Part shown: one piece after another, positions 13,175 through 22,263 of the stretch
Numbering within the stretch: position 1 is the first letter of the stretch
How the letters are laid out: each line of letters starts with the position of its first letter
NCBI GenBank assembly: GCA_026989135.1
Contig: JALSJZ010000019.1
Coordinates: 1 to 32,177 of the forward strand
Reading direction: 5' to 3'
DNA from: Sedimenticola sp.
GTDB lineage: Bacteria; Pseudomonadota; Gammaproteobacteria; Chromatiales; Chromatiaceae
Length of the DNA stretch: 32,177 bases
Notes under the pieces: generated by a model
The model's input: only the letters and a program-made list of their open reading frames with translations
Told to the model about the DNA's origin: nothing
Database searches by the model: none
Program-made: the position numbers and the translations under genes

Positions 13175-14293
13175 ATATCCCGCCAGCTCCAGATAACCCT
13201 GGCCACGCACAGCCTTGCCCGCGTGCGTGCCGCTGATATCCATCGCCCCCTCCCAATAGCGCACCAACAGGTCTAATTCCTGGTTTTTCAACACTGGAGC
13301 AACCTCCAGATCAAGCCCCTGGGATGGGATCTGTAGTCGCCAGTGCACCGGATAACGCCCCCCTTTTGGGCTATCCCAGTAACCCAGTGGCTGTAGCTTT
13401 ACATCCTCAGCCCCCAGCCGGATCAGCTCTCCATCCGGCAGCAACAAACTCCCGGAACTATGGGGATCTGCTCTGCCATCTTTGCCTCTTAGCTGGTAGA
13501 ACATAAGATCGGAGCCATCCTCCAGCTGGATTGAAAACCAGTCCCAGCCGGCTTGATCTTCACCCAATGCACTGGTGCTCCACTCACGATCAAGCCAGAC
13601 GCCCCCGGTTACCCGGTGGGTTTGATCTCCAACCATCACCTCCCCTTCCGCCCTTATGCGGGGGATGGAGTAGTAGTAGGAGGCATTCCCGGCTGCCGCA
13701 CTCTTTTGACTCAGCCCCGCATCACCCTGAAGCACAGGTTGACGCAATGGAACCAGTGACAGCGTCAATGAGAGACCTTTTTCCGCCGCATGTAGTATCC
13801 ACTGCCCATCCTGCTGTCTGACCGACCAGTCATCCAGCCAGACCGCAAACGGCTCTGGCTGCGCCCCAGCCAACCCAATCGCACCCCGACTGAATCGTTC
13901 ATAGGCATGAAACCGGCCGCTCTGGACATCGGTCAGTGCAAAATGGGCCATCCAGATCTGCTTGCTCCGCCAGGCTGACTCCCCATCCACCTCGCCCGGT
14001 TTTAGCGCATTACGGAAGAAGACCAGCTGAAACCCAAAGCGCCGCATCTGCGCCGTTTCAAGGTTGCCCGTGAAGTACCACCACTCACTGCGAAACCCTG
14101 GGTGGGCACCATGATCCTGTGGAAACCGGAAAGTGCGGGGTTGCTCTGCCCGCTCAAACCCCGCATCAGCCTCTCCACCCAGCATATCAACTACCGAGTT
14201 TGCTTTAGGTGGCTCTGCTGGTTGCGGTATAAAGAGCCACCACAGCATGAGCACCATGATAATGAGAACAGTGGCAATAACCGCCCGCATCAC
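13163..14293 (-). CDS. AttH/CrtC-like lipocalin-type exported protein
   Basis: Membrane-anchored or exported protein of 376 residues belonging to the AttH / carotenoid 1,2-hydratase (CrtC)-like superfamily. A single N-terminal hydrophobic segment (AVIATVLIIMVLMLWWLFI, residues 4-22) serves as anchor or signal. Family signatures are HPGFRSEWWYFTGNLE near residue 63, WMAHFALTDVQSGRFHAYER near 107, and VWLDREWSTSALG with WDWFSIQLEDGSDLMFY in the second half. Its ATG overlaps the stop of the permease gene by 4 bases, so it is the last gene of an attEFGH-like operon. In that context it is predicted to act with the ABC transporter at the envelope. True CrtC carotenoid activity is unlikely without other carotenoid genes. 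The real substrate is unknown. Confidence 0.82.
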   Translation of the reverse strand: MMRAVIATVLIIMVLMLWWLFIPQPAEPPKANSVVDMLGGEADAGFERAEQPRTFRFPQDHGAHPGFRSEWWYFTGNLETAQMRRFGFQLVFFRNALKPGEVDGESAWRSKQIWMAHFALTDVQSGRFHAYERFSRGAIGLAGAQPEPFAVWLDDWSVRQQDGQWILHAAEKGLSLTLSLVPLRQPVLQGDAGLSQKSAAAGNASYYYSIPRIRAEGEVMVGDQTHRVTGGVWLDREWSTSALGEDQAGWDWFSIQLEDGSDLMFYQLRGKDGRADPHSSGSLLLPDGELIRLGAEDVKLQPLGYWDSPKGGRYPVHWRLQIPSQGLDLEVAPVLKNQELDLLVRYWEGAMDISGTHAGKAVRGQGYLELAGYSED

Positions 14294-16824
14294 TCTTCTC
14301 TGAGCGCCTGTGCCGGGGGTGTTTGCGACATCCGCCAGGCGGGATAGAGCCCTGCCAGCAGCGCCGCAAACAGCGCCAGCAGCAGCGCCTCAAACAGCAC
14401 AGATCCCGACACCACCACATCCATACTCCAGCCAAAGGAGCGCCGGTTAACGACAAAGATCAGCACGCTTGCCAGCACCAGCCCCAGGGGTATCGCCAGC
14501 AGGCCAGAGATCAGCCCCATAAATCCGGTCTGAGCGGTTACCAGCCCCCAGAGCTGTCTGGGTGTGAAGCCTATGGCGCGCAGCACGGCAAGCTCCCGTG
14601 ACCGCTCCAGCTGCAAGGCCATCAACGCACTCAATATACCAACGAAGGCAACCCCAATGACCAGCAGACGCAGGACATGGGTGATCGCAAAGGTGCGATC
14701 AAAGGTCTTTATGGAGGCCTCACGCAGGATTCGGCTGGTGCGGATGTGTAGCGCCTGCTGCTCTCCCACCAGCCTGTAGAGCCTCTCCATCATCAAATCA
14801 ATATCCACGCCCGGCTCTAAATAGAGCCAGGCCGAGTGGATACTCCGGTCAGCCCAATAGTCTCGATAGAGGGACATGCGCATCTTGATGACACCCTGGC
14901 CTGTCTCATAATCACGAAAGACACCTGCGATCTTGAAGGGCTGTCGGCCCTGATCGGTCTCCAGCTCCAGGCTCTCTCCGGCATGCAGCCCATGATGGTA
15001 GGCGTAGGATTCAGAGATGATCACCGCCTGTTCCCGATCAAACAACGGCCATACCATCTCAGGCGGCCTGTCCAGAAATTTCATGCCCGCGTAGCTCTCT
15101 TTGGGTAGACGCAGGGCGGTGAGGCGGGTAATCTCATCTCCAGATTGAATCTCGACCGGCCGGCTCTGGCGGATCCCGGCAACCCCGGGCAGGCTTTCAA
15201 TAATCTGTACCACTGCCGGATTCAGCGCCGTCTCATAGCCCGTTCCAGAGGGTGCATCCGGTGCGATAAAGATATCTGCCTGCAGGCTGGACTCCAGCCA
15301 CTGCTGCACCGAGGTGCGAAAGCTCTCCACCATCACCCCCACCCCCACAGTGGTGGCAACTGCAATACTCAAGGCGGCAATGGCCACGCCAGTACGGCTC
15401 AGGGAGTGCTGTACGCCACCCACGGCCATACGCCCAGGAGAGCCGAACAGGGCACCAAATAACGGAGCGCCGCAACGACACAGCAGCGAGACCCACAGCG
15501 GTGTCAGCAGGCTGAACCCCAGAATCAGCACAAACAGTGCAGCAAATCCAGCTGCCAGGCTTTTACTCATCAACAGCAGCAGCGCCGCCAGAATCAACAG
15601 CACCACTCCAGACCAGGCGAGCGGTTGCATGAGCCGCCGGGCACCCGTCTCTACCCTTGATCGATCCTGCACTCTTCGCGGTGGCGAGAGCGCCGCCTCC
15701 GAGGCGGGAACCACCACCGCCAGCAGGCTGCCACCAACCCCCAGCAAGACACCTTTGATAATGCCTGCCGGGGTCAATGAGAGCTCTCGCACGGTAAGCA
15801 CAAAGTAGAGATCATTGATGGTCTGGGTCACCAACTGCACCAGCTCCTGTGCCAGCAGAATGCCCAACAGCAGACCCAGCAGAGTGCCCAGGGTACCGAT
15901 CAGAAGCCCCTCACTCAGCACCAGTCTGAAAAGATCAGAGCGCGTCGCACCCAGCACGCGCAGACGCCCCATCAGCTCCCGGCGCTGCAGGACAGAGAAA
16001 GAGAGGGTGTTGTAGATCAGAAAAAGCCCCACCACCAATGCCAGCAGGCTCATGGCAGTAAGGTTGATGCTGAAGGCATGGGTCATCTTCTGCATCGCCG
16101 TGCCACGGGCGGCGGCAGGGATCAACCGGGCACCCGGCGGAAGCAGCTCGCGGATGGCATCAAGCTCCGCTGCATCGGCATCAGGCAAGATGAGATCAAT
16201 CCGGCTCAGCCACCCAACCCGGCCCAGCAGCTCCTGAGCAGTCGAGATGTCCGCCACCAGCAGATCACGCATGACCGCCTTCTGCTCTGCGGGCGGCTCA
16301 AAGCGGCCCGCTAAAACCGCTTGCCGTTTCTGACCCGAGTGCCGCAGCTCAAAGGATTGCCCAACCGAAAGATCAAACCCCTGCGCACGCTCAAGGCTCA
16401 TCAGCACCGCGCCCGGTTGGGTCATCAGCTGCCGGAGAACCCCCTCCTCAGCCTCATCCGGCAGATGGCTGAGCAGATCACGAAACCTGCTCTCAGCAAA
16501 TGGGGCAATGCCGAGCAACCGCAGTGTCTGCCCAGCATAGGCCAGGTGTCCCTCAATAATCGGCGCACTGGCAGGGAGGCGGCCACTGCGCCGCAATTTG
16601 ACATAGAGATTCTCATCCAACCCTTTTGGGCCGGCCACAATCTGGTGGGTGGCTTGCCCGGTAACCGTCTGCATCGAGAGATCAAAGGCTCGCCGGGCGC
16701 TCTCGTTGGCCAGATCCACCGCCACCACCACGGCAACACCCAGCGCAATGCCCAGAATGGAGAGTGCCATCTGCCACGGGTGCCGTCCAAGATAACGCAG
16801 GCTGGCACGCCAGAGCAGGTTCAC
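14290..16824 (-). CDS. ABC transporter permease with two FtsX/MacB-type domains
   Basis: Large permease of 844 residues (AttF and AttG fused in one chain). The N-terminal membrane segment WQMALSILGIALGVAVVVAVDLA is followed by a MacB-like periplasmic domain. A first FtsX block of three helices follows (MSLLALVVGLFLIYNTLSF, then ELMGRLRVLGATRSDLFRLVL). After hydrophobic spans in the middle, a second periplasmic domain and a C-terminal FtsX block (LQLERSRELAVLRAIGFTPRQL) complete the protein. The frame is open 35 codons further upstream inside the ATPase gene. I chose the GTG at 16824 because GGGGAG stands 8 bases before it and it overlaps the ATPase stop by 4 bases (GTGA). It probably extracts or exports a lipid or lipoprotein-like substrate. 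Note that LolCE-type function is only one possibility. Confidence 0.88.
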   Translation of the reverse strand: MNLLWRASLRYLGRHPWQMALSILGIALGVAVVVAVDLANESARRAFDLSMQTVTGQATHQIVAGPKGLDENLYVKLRRSGRLPASAPIIEGHLAYAGQTLRLLGIAPFAESRFRDLLSHLPDEAEEGVLRQLMTQPGAVLMSLERAQGFDLSVGQSFELRHSGQKRQAVLAGRFEPPAEQKAVMRDLLVADISTAQELLGRVGWLSRIDLILPDADAAELDAIRELLPPGARLIPAAARGTAMQKMTHAFSINLTAMSLLALVVGLFLIYNTLSFSVLQRRELMGRLRVLGATRSDLFRLVLSEGLLIGTLGTLLGLLLGILLAQELVQLVTQTINDLYFVLTVRELSLTPAGIIKGVLLGVGGSLLAVVVPASEAALSPPRRVQDRSRVETGARRLMQPLAWSGVVLLILAALLLLMSKSLAAGFAALFVLILGFSLLTPLWVSLLCRCGAPLFGALFGSPGRMAVGGVQHSLSRTGVAIAALSIAVATTVGVGVMVESFRTSVQQWLESSLQADIFIAPDAPSGTGYETALNPAVVQIIESLPGVAGIRQSRPVEIQSGDEITRLTALRLPKESYAGMKFLDRPPEMVWPLFDREQAVIISESYAYHHGLHAGESLELETDQGRQPFKIAGVFRDYETGQGVIKMRMSLYRDYWADRSIHSAWLYLEPGVDIDLMMERLYRLVGEQQALHIRTSRILREASIKTFDRTFAITHVLRLLVIGVAFVGILSALMALQLERSRELAVLRAIGFTPRQLWGLVTAQTGFMGLISGLLAIPLGLVLASVLIFVVNRRSFGWSMDVVVSGSVLFEALLLALFAALLAGLYPAWRMSQTPPAQALREE

Positions 16825-17528
16825 CAGACCATCTCCCCGTCTGAGACCAAACGCCCCTGCTTCAGGCTGAAGGTTCGATCCGTCCTGGCGGCAACCACCT
16901 GACTGTGGGTCACCATAATCAGCGTACACTGCTCATCACGCACCAGCCGGTCAAGCAACTCCAATACCTGTTGACCGCTCTCAGCATCCAGGTTGCCTGT
17001 CGGCTCATCCGCCAGCACCAGGGCAGGTCGATGCACCAGGGCGCGAGCCACGGCCACCCGTTGCTGCTCTCCACCCGAGAGCTGATCCGGGTAGCTGGCC
17101 TCTCGCTGAGCAAGCCCCACCTCTTCCAACAGGGCCATGCTGCGTCGGCGGCCTTCTGCCAGATCCCAGCCGTTCAACTCCAGCGGCAGCAGCAGGTTCT
17201 CGACCACCGTCAAGGTCGGGATCAGATTAAAAAACTGGTAGATAAAGCCAATATGCCGACGCCGGAACAGGGTGCGCCCATGCTCATCCATACGGTTGAT
17301 GCAACTGCCATTGATAACAACATCGCCCGCATCCGGTCGGTCGATGCCACCAATAAGATTCAGCAGTGTTGATTTGCCACAACCACTGCGCCCCAGCAGT
17401 GCAACCGCTTCACCCCGCTGGATCTCACCACAGATCCCATCCAGCACAAGCTGCTGCCGCTCACCCTGATGATAGATTCGGGTCAGGTTTTTTAGTTGTA
17501 TGAACGCTGCTGCTGAGTTGTTCTCCAT
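16821..17528 (-). CDS. ABC transporter ATP-binding protein (MacB/LolD type)
   Basis: Cytoplasmic ATPase of 235 residues that powers the FtsX-type permease encoded next. Walker A is [11 protein letters not shown] near residue 45, the signature is [15 protein letters not shown] near 147, and Walker B plus D-loop read [16 protein letters not shown] near 167, followed by the H-loop in IMVTHS. The spacing and the TGNLD sequence are typical of the MacB/LolD/AttE branch. It is the first transporter gene in the locus, 6 bases after the J-domain gene and overlapping the permease gene at its 3' end. Annotation as AttE follows the gene order ATPase, FtsX permease, CrtC-like protein. Confidence 0.92.
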   Translation of the reverse strand: MENNSAAAFIQLKNLTRIYHQGERQQLVLDGICGEIQRGEAVALLGRSGCGKSTLLNLIGGIDRPDAGDVVINGSCINRMDEHGRTLFRRRHIGFIYQFFNLIPTLTVVENLLLPLELNGWDLAEGRRRSMALLEEVGLAQREASYPDQLSGGEQQRVAVARALVHRPALVLADEPTGNLDAESGQQVLELLDRLVRDEQCTLIMVTHSQVVAARTDRTFSLKQGRLVSDGEMVW

Positions 17529-17534
17529 CGTTGA

Positions 17535-18305
17535 TCACCCCTTCAACAGCGCCTCTTTTGCCCGATTGATCTGGGCAGCAAGGTAGTTTGACCCGCCCCG
17601 GTCTGGGTGCACCTTCTGCGCCAGACGGCGGTGGGCAGCAATAATCGCTTCACGATCCGCCCCCTCTTCAACGCCCAGAATCTTACACGCCTCTTCCGGA
17701 CTCATGCGGCCACTGGATGGCGGCGCACTGCTGCTTTCATAGTCTGCCTGGGCACCACACTGGTCACGCCACCCTTCACCATGGGCATGGTTGAGATAGG
17801 CCTCCAGCAGCGCCGCCGACTCAGAATCCGCTGCAATATACTCCTGCCAGAGCGCTACCAGCTGGGATTGATCCAGCTGGCTCAGACGGAAACCGGCCAG
17901 CCGCCCGGCAATGATCTCCCCGCCCATCTCACCTGAATCATGATCGAGAAACATCCGTACAAAACGTGTCTCGACCTGTGAACGCTGGTTTGCAGCAGGT
18001 TCAGCCGAGTTTTTTCTGGCTCGGTAGTGGTAGAAGAGGCGTTGTGCCAGACCCAGCGCCCAAGGCATGCGGATCAGCCGTATCGCCACTGTCAGCAGCC
18101 CGCCAACGGCCGCACCGGCAGCCGCAAACAGCGGGTGCAGGCGTCCTGTAGCGGCCAGGATAACCAGGAAGAGAACCGCCGCACCAATGGCCACCTTTAC
18201 CAGTATTTTGGAGACCTGCTCCGGCGGCGTACGCACGAACCAGCGTAGCGCCATCCAGACTCCAAAGCAGATCCCAAGAAAGAGAAGAACGCGCCCTATG
18301 CCCAC
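17535..18305 (-). CDS. membrane-anchored protein with C-terminal J-domain
   Basis: Protein of 256 residues with two or three hydrophobic helices in the first third (VLLFLGICFGVWMALRWFV; VAIGAAVLFLVILAATGRL; LFAAAGAAVGGLLTVAIRLI). A soluble middle region contains GGEIIAGRLAGFRLSQLD. A C-terminal J-domain (EEACKILGVEEGADREAI, then the HPD tripeptide in QKVHPDRGGSN) ends with NRAKEALLKG. The J-domain at the C-terminus with an N-terminal membrane anchor recalls TIM14-like and DjlA-related co-chaperones, so it probably recruits DnaK to the inner membrane. It follows the VWA gene by 4 bases and precedes the ABC ATPase gene by 6. Its client is unknown; the neighbouring VWA protein and transporter are candidates. 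Confidence 0.83.
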   Translation of the reverse strand: MGIGRVLLFLGICFGVWMALRWFVRTPPEQVSKILVKVAIGAAVLFLVILAATGRLHPLFAAAGAAVGGLLTVAIRLIRMPWALGLAQRLFYHYRARKNSAEPAANQRSQVETRFVRMFLDHDSGEMGGEIIAGRLAGFRLSQLDQSQLVALWQEYIAADSESAALLEAYLNHAHGEGWRDQCGAQADYESSSAPPSSGRMSPEEACKILGVEEGADREAIIAAHRRLAQKVHPDRGGSNYLAAQINRAKEALLKG

Positions 18306-18309
18306 AGCA

Positions 18310-19023
18310 TCAGTCTCTGTTTAGCTGTTGCAACAGCCTGGGCGCAGCACCACCCTGGCGATGACCAAAATCCTCCAGTGCAGAGCGTCCGCCTGCGACA
18401 TAGACGGCCACCGCACCCAGCAGATCTGCCAATTGGTGGGCACTGCCCGCATTGAATGGGCAGTAGGCACCGCCCGTCAGTTGTGCCATTTTTCGAAAGG
18501 CTCTCTCTGCTACAGGGTCATCCCCCTCCTGGAACAGAAACAGCGGCACACCATGCATCCCCAGCTCACCAGCCTGCTGGCAGAGCCGCTCAACAGACTC
18601 TTCAACGCAGTCACCAACAAAAACCAGTGCATTGACCTTGCGCCACTTGGTCTCGCGCAAGGCATGGGCCAATACCTGACCGATCTGGGTCATGCCACCG
18701 ATGCAGCTGACCTCGCACATGCGCCGTTTTAGATCTTCCGGGTTGTGCAGCCAGGGGGTTGCCGAAAACGCCATCTGCCCCCGGTAGTAACAGAGCTGGA
18801 TCTCCAGGCCGCCCAGCGCGGCTGTCTCATCAAACATGCGGTTCTGGATCTGGCAGGCGCTGCTCCAGGTGGGTTCCCGGCTGGCCGTGGCATCCATTGC
18901 AAAAATCAGCCGCCCCCGGTCAGTGGCAGGTTTAACCAGTGGGGTTTTGGCGACCCTGTCCAGAAAGTCGGCCACCGCTCTCTTGGCGGGCTGTTGTGGC
19001 TGTCTGCTCTTGATATTGCTCAT
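18310..19023 (-). CDS. VWA-domain protein
   Basis: Soluble protein of 237 residues with a von Willebrand factor A fold. The metal-ion site is visible as IFAMDATASRE near residue 40 (a DxTxS variant of the usual DxSxS). A threonine-containing SCIGGMTQIGQVL segment near 112 and VNALVFVGDCVEES near 132 could supply the remaining MIDAS residues. FRKMAQLTGGAYCPF near 178 is typical of the C-terminal part of VWA domains. There is no signal peptide. Start ATG 19023 has no clear ribosome site, so it may depend on translation from moaA upstream (40-base gap). Paired with the J-domain gene 4 bases downstream, it may act in a chaperone-linked assembly step. I do not know a defined function for the pair. 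Confidence 0.8.
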   Translation of the reverse strand: MSNIKSRQPQQPAKRAVADFLDRVAKTPLVKPATDRGRLIFAMDATASREPTWSSACQIQNRMFDETAALGGLEIQLCYYRGQMAFSATPWLHNPEDLKRRMCEVSCIGGMTQIGQVLAHALRETKWRKVNALVFVGDCVEESVERLCQQAGELGMHGVPLFLFQEGDDPVAERAFRKMAQLTGGAYCPFNAGSAHQLADLLGAVAVYVAGGRSALEDFGHRQGGAAPRLLQQLNRD

Positions 19024-19063
19024 AGCTACAGAAAAGAGCGGGCATCAGGATTACGGAGGGGCG

Positions 19064-20044
19064 TCAGCCACCCGTAATAGACATGATCCGCACCAGATTA
19101 TCCGGCTGTGACTGAAATTCATGCTTTTTTGGCTTAAGCTCGATGGCATCCTGCAGTGCCTGCTTGATCTCATCATCACTTGCCCCACTGCGCATCAGGG
19201 GACGCAACTCCACGGTGTCGTGCTGTCCCAGACAGAGGTAGAGGGTGCCCTCCACCGAGAGACGGACGCGGTTGCAGGTATCGCAGAAGTGTTGCGACAT
19301 GGGGGTAATGAAACCGATGCGCAGGTTGGTGCCGCGCACCCGCACATAGTCCGCTGGACCCGCCCCTTTCATCTTGGCCGGTTCCAGCTTAAAACGTTTT
19401 GCCAGATCATCCTTCACCTCCTGCAGGTCGAGGAAATAATCCGTCGCGCTCTTTCCCGTTGCACCCACCGGCATGGTCTCGATGAAGCGCAGGGTAAAGT
19501 CATGTTTGATGCAGAAGTCGACCATATCAATGATTTCGTGATCATTCAGCCCTTTCATCACCACCATATTGATTTTGATGGGGTGCAGCCCCGCCGCTTT
19601 GGCCGCCATCAGACCTTCAATAACCCTGTCTAGATCACCTTGGGTGATCTTGTAGAAGACAGCGTGGTCAAGCGAGTCGAGGCTGACATTGATGCGCCCC
19701 ACACCGGCCTCTTTAAGCAGCGAGGCGTACTCTGTCAATCTTGAGGCGTTGGTGCTGAGTGAAAGATCCTCCAGCATCGGCAGGGCACCGAAACGGCGGA
19801 TCATGTCGGGCAGATCCGGGCGGATCAGCGGTTCCCCACCGGTAATACGCATCTTGCTGACGCCCAGTTCTGAGAAGAGGCGCACCAGACGCTCCAGCTC
19901 ATCCAGCGTCAGCCAGGATTCAGGCTGAGAGAACCCCTTGTAGCCTTTGGGGATGCAGTAGAAACAGCGGAAATCACAGCGGTCTGTTACTGAGATTCGC
20001 AAATACTCTATCTTTCGACCAAAGCCATCTCGCAACTCAAACAT
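19064..20044 (-). CDS. moaA: GTP 3',8-cyclase, molybdenum cofactor biosynthesis
   Basis: Radical-SAM enzyme for the first step of molybdopterin synthesis, turning GTP into 3',8-cyclo-GTP with MoaC acting next. The 326 residues match MoaA. The SAM-binding cluster ligands are C23, C27 and C30 in DRCDFRCFYC. RITGGEPLIRPDLPDM follows near residue 70. The second, substrate-binding cluster ligands lie in FCDTCNRVRLSVEGTLYLCL near the C-terminus, and the chain ends in Gly-Gly as required for activity in the family. The frame stays open well upstream, but the ATG at 20044 gives the canonical N-terminus and has AGGA 9 bases before it. It is first in a six-gene minus-strand run and diverges from ccmA. 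No other moa/moe gene is in the window. Confidence 0.95.
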   Translation of the reverse strand: MFELRDGFGRKIEYLRISVTDRCDFRCFYCIPKGYKGFSQPESWLTLDELERLVRLFSELGVSKMRITGGEPLIRPDLPDMIRRFGALPMLEDLSLSTNASRLTEYASLLKEAGVGRINVSLDSLDHAVFYKITQGDLDRVIEGLMAAKAAGLHPIKINMVVMKGLNDHEIIDMVDFCIKHDFTLRFIETMPVGATGKSATDYFLDLQEVKDDLAKRFKLEPAKMKGAGPADYVRVRGTNLRIGFITPMSQHFCDTCNRVRLSVEGTLYLCLGQHDTVELRPLMRSGASDDEIKQALQDAIELKPKKHEFQSQPDNLVRIMSITGG

Positions 20045-20155
20045 CAGCTTACATCCTGCAAATAGTGGTTGGGCTATGCTACAACAATATTTTCCACTCC
20101 GCAGGTAATAAATGGCTGGCTCTATTTCACTACCCCACAATGCCTCTTCCTCATG

Positions 20156-20161
20156 TATAAT
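20156..20161 (+). promoter_or_regulatory. candidate -10 element for the ccm operon
   Basis: A perfect TATAAT lies 36 bases before the ccmA ATG in the moaA-ccmA divergent gap (20045-20197). No good -35 box stands at the right distance, so if used it may need an activator. A promoter for the opposite moaA gene must lie in the same gap, but I could not define one. Confidence 0.4.
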
Positions 20162-20197
20162 TAGCGGCTTTTGTCGGCCGGATATTGCAGAACCAGT

Positions 20198-20833
20198 ATG
20201 CTGGAGATAACCAACCTCGCCTGCTCGCGCGGGGATCGCCAACTGTTTACAGGATTGAACTTCTCGCTGAAGCCGGGATCTCTTCTCTATGTTGAGGGGC
20301 GCAACGGCACCGGGAAAAGCACACTGCTGCGCGCAATTTGCGGGCTTTTTCTGGCCGACAGTGGTGAAATTTCGTGGCACGGTAAAAGCACCCGCTCGCT
20401 GGCTGAGGAGTACACCCAGGAGGTGCTCTACCTTGGACACCATAACGGCATTAAAGAGGATCTGACCGGGCTGGAGAATCTGCACATCTCAACCATTCTG
20501 GACGGTGATGATGTTACACAGGATCAGCTATGGGGCGCACTGAAAAAGATGGGGCTGAAGGGCTTTGAGGATCTGCCTACAAAGGTGCTCTCGCAAGGGC
20601 AGAAGCGGCGTGTAGCCCTGGCTCGGCTGCTGCTCAATAGCGCCAGACTCTGGATTCTGGATGAGCCGTTTACTGCCCTGGATGTCGCTGCCGTCGATCT
20701 GCTGCAATCCGTTATATCCAATCACATCAATAACGGCGGTATTGTTATATTGACCACGCATCAAGGGGTGGCGCTGACCTCTGGCCAGATTCAGCGGCTT
20801 GAGCTGGGCAGGAAGAAAAGCAGGCATGTTTAA
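20198..20833 (+). CDS. ccmA: heme exporter ATP-binding protein CcmA
   Basis: ATPase of the CcmABCD complex that releases holo-CcmE for heme transfer to apocytochrome c. The 211 residues carry Walker A (VEGRNGTGKSTLLRA, near residue 31), the signature LSQGQKRRVALARLLL with the SQGQ variant usual in CcmA, and Walker B LWILDEPFTALD. The frame extends nine codons upstream to a TTG. I chose ATG 20198, which gives the family N-terminus MLEITNLACSRGDRQLF. The ccmB start lies within the last codons (8-base overlap). It is the first gene of an uninterrupted ccmABCDEFGHI operon. Confidence 0.96.
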   Translation: MLEITNLACSRGDRQLFTGLNFSLKPGSLLYVEGRNGTGKSTLLRAICGLFLADSGEISWHGKSTRSLAEEYTQEVLYLGHHNGIKEDLTGLENLHISTILDGDDVTQDQLWGALKKMGLKGFEDLPTKVLSQGQKRRVALARLLLNSARLWILDEPFTALDVAAVDLLQSVISNHINNGGIVILTTHQGVALTSGQIQRLELGRKKSRHV

Positions 20834-21497
20834 GGCCTTCTGCTGCATTGTAATGCGCGACCTGACGCTGGCCATGCGCCGGCGCACAGATGTTCTGACC
20901 ACGCTGTTTTTCTTTATCATCGTGGTCAGCCTGTTTCCTCTGGGCACAGGCACTGAGAAGGTGATCTTGCAGAAGATCGCCCCAGGTGTTGCCTGGGTTG
21001 CTGCCCTGCTGGCCTCAATGCTGGCGCTGGAGCGGCTGTTTGCCAGCGATTTTGCAGACGGCACCTTAGAGCAGCTGCTGCTGACACCGCAACCGCTGTT
21101 TGTTTTGGTACTGGGCAAGGTATTGGCTCACTGGCTGCTGACGGGGCTGCCGCTGGTGCTGATTGCACCACTGGTGGGTTTACAGTACTACCTGCCGAAT
21201 GATGCGGTTATAACGATGATGCTGGCACTCTTGATCGGGACACCCGTTTTAAGCCTGATCGGTGCCATCGGCGCAGCCTTGACACTCGGGCTGCGTGGCG
21301 GCGGTATTCTGCTGTCACTGTTGATACTGCCGCTCTATATTCCGGTCATGATATATGGCGCAGGGGTCGTCTCTGCCAGCGCAATAGGGACTACTGACCT
21401 GCAGGCCTACTTTTCGATATTGTCAGGCTTTTTGATATTGGCACTCGTGTTGTCCCCCATAGCAACGGCTGCCGCACTGCGCATTTCCGTCGAATAG
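20826..21497 (+). CDS. ccmB: heme exporter membrane protein CcmB
   Basis: Inner-membrane permease partner of CcmA. The 223 residues include about six hydrophobic helices, starting after a basic N-terminus (VMRDLTLAMRRRTDVL, near residue 8). The family segments VAWVAALLASMLALERLF and DGTLEQLLLTPQPLFVLVLGK are clear, and the length equals the usual 220 or so. I chose ATG 20826 over an in-frame GTG-type start further upstream because it gives the normal N-terminus and couples to the ccmA stop. GGAAG is about 12 bases upstream and is weak, so translational coupling is likely. Confidence 0.95.
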   Translation: MFKAFCCIVMRDLTLAMRRRTDVLTTLFFFIIVVSLFPLGTGTEKVILQKIAPGVAWVAALLASMLALERLFASDFADGTLEQLLLTPQPLFVLVLGKVLAHWLLTGLPLVLIAPLVGLQYYLPNDAVITMMLALLIGTPVLSLIGAIGAALTLGLRGGGILLSLLILPLYIPVMIYGAGVVSASAIGTTDLQAYFSILSGFLILALVLSPIATAAALRISVE

Positions 21498-21513
21498 AGA
21501 TGAGAGAAGATTT

Positions 21514-22263
21514 GTGAGTATAAACTGGTTCAAATATTCATCACCGGCAACCTTCTACCCGTTGGCGGGTAAGATGATCCCTTTCTTTGGCTGGCTAACC
21601 GCTATCCTGATGGCAGGTGGACTCTACTGGGGCTTCTTCGAGACCCCTGACAGACTCAGCGACCAAAAAGAGTACTACCGCATCATCTACATCCACGTCG
21701 GAGCCGCCTGGATGTCGATGTGGCTCTACATAATGATGGCGGCCTGGGCACTGGCCGGGTTGGTGCTTCAAACCCGCCTCTCGTTTATGATCGCAAAGGC
21801 CATTGCACCAACCGGTGCCATCGCCACCTTTCTGGCGCTCTGGACCGGCGCATTCTGGGGCGAAACCAGCTGGGGAACCTGGTGGGACTGGGATCCACGC
21901 ATGACCTCAGAGCTGATTCTGCTGTTCCTCTATATGGGGTACATGGCACTTCAATCGGCCATTGATGACCCTCGTCGAGCCGATCGCGCTGCTGCGCTGC
22001 TGGCACTTGTGGGTCTGGTCTGTGTCCCCATCATCTTCTGGTCCATCAACTGCCCTGACCCCAATGAGTGCGCCGCCCTGCACCAGACATCCAACCCTGG
22101 GGGCGGCAACATGGAACCCAATATTCTGATTGCCATGCTGGTCACCGCACTGGCCTTCTGGATGTACTCCTTTGTCGCCATCCTGATGCGCGTGCGCAAT
22201 ATCATCCTGGAACGGGAGCGTCACACCACCTGGGTTAAAGAGCTGCTGGAGAAGAACAAATGA
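21514..22263 (+). CDS. ccmC: heme handling protein CcmC
   Basis: Inner-membrane protein that presents heme to CcmE. The 249 residues contain six hydrophobic helices and the tryptophan-rich WWD motif (ETSWGTWWDWDPRMTSEL near residue 118), flanked by the two histidine-bearing segments (YIHVGAAWMSMWLY near 66, and the later AALHQTSNPGG near 188) that bind heme axially in this family. Translation starts at GTG 21514 behind GAGAGAAG. The 3' end overlaps ccmD by 4 bases (ATGA). Confidence 0.96.
   Translation: MSINWFKYSSPATFYPLAGKMIPFFGWLTAILMAGGLYWGFFETPDRLSDQKEYYRIIYIHVGAAWMSMWLYIMMAAWALAGLVLQTRLSFMIAKAIAPTGAIATFLALWTGAFWGETSWGTWWDWDPRMTSELILLFLYMGYMALQSAIDDPRRADRAAALLALVGLVCVPIIFWSINCPDPNECAALHQTSNPGGGNMEPNILIAMLVTALAFWMYSFVAILMRVRNIILERERHTTWVKELLEKNK

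Noticed and set aside
16825-16929. 35-codon N-terminal extension of the FtsX permease
   Set aside because: It lies within the ATPase coding region in another frame; GTG 16824 has an ideal ribosome site and gives the normal N-terminus.
20045-20485. 147-codon upstream extension of MoaA
   Set aside because: It runs antisense through the ccmA start and has no MoaA similarity; ATG 20044 gives the canonical start.
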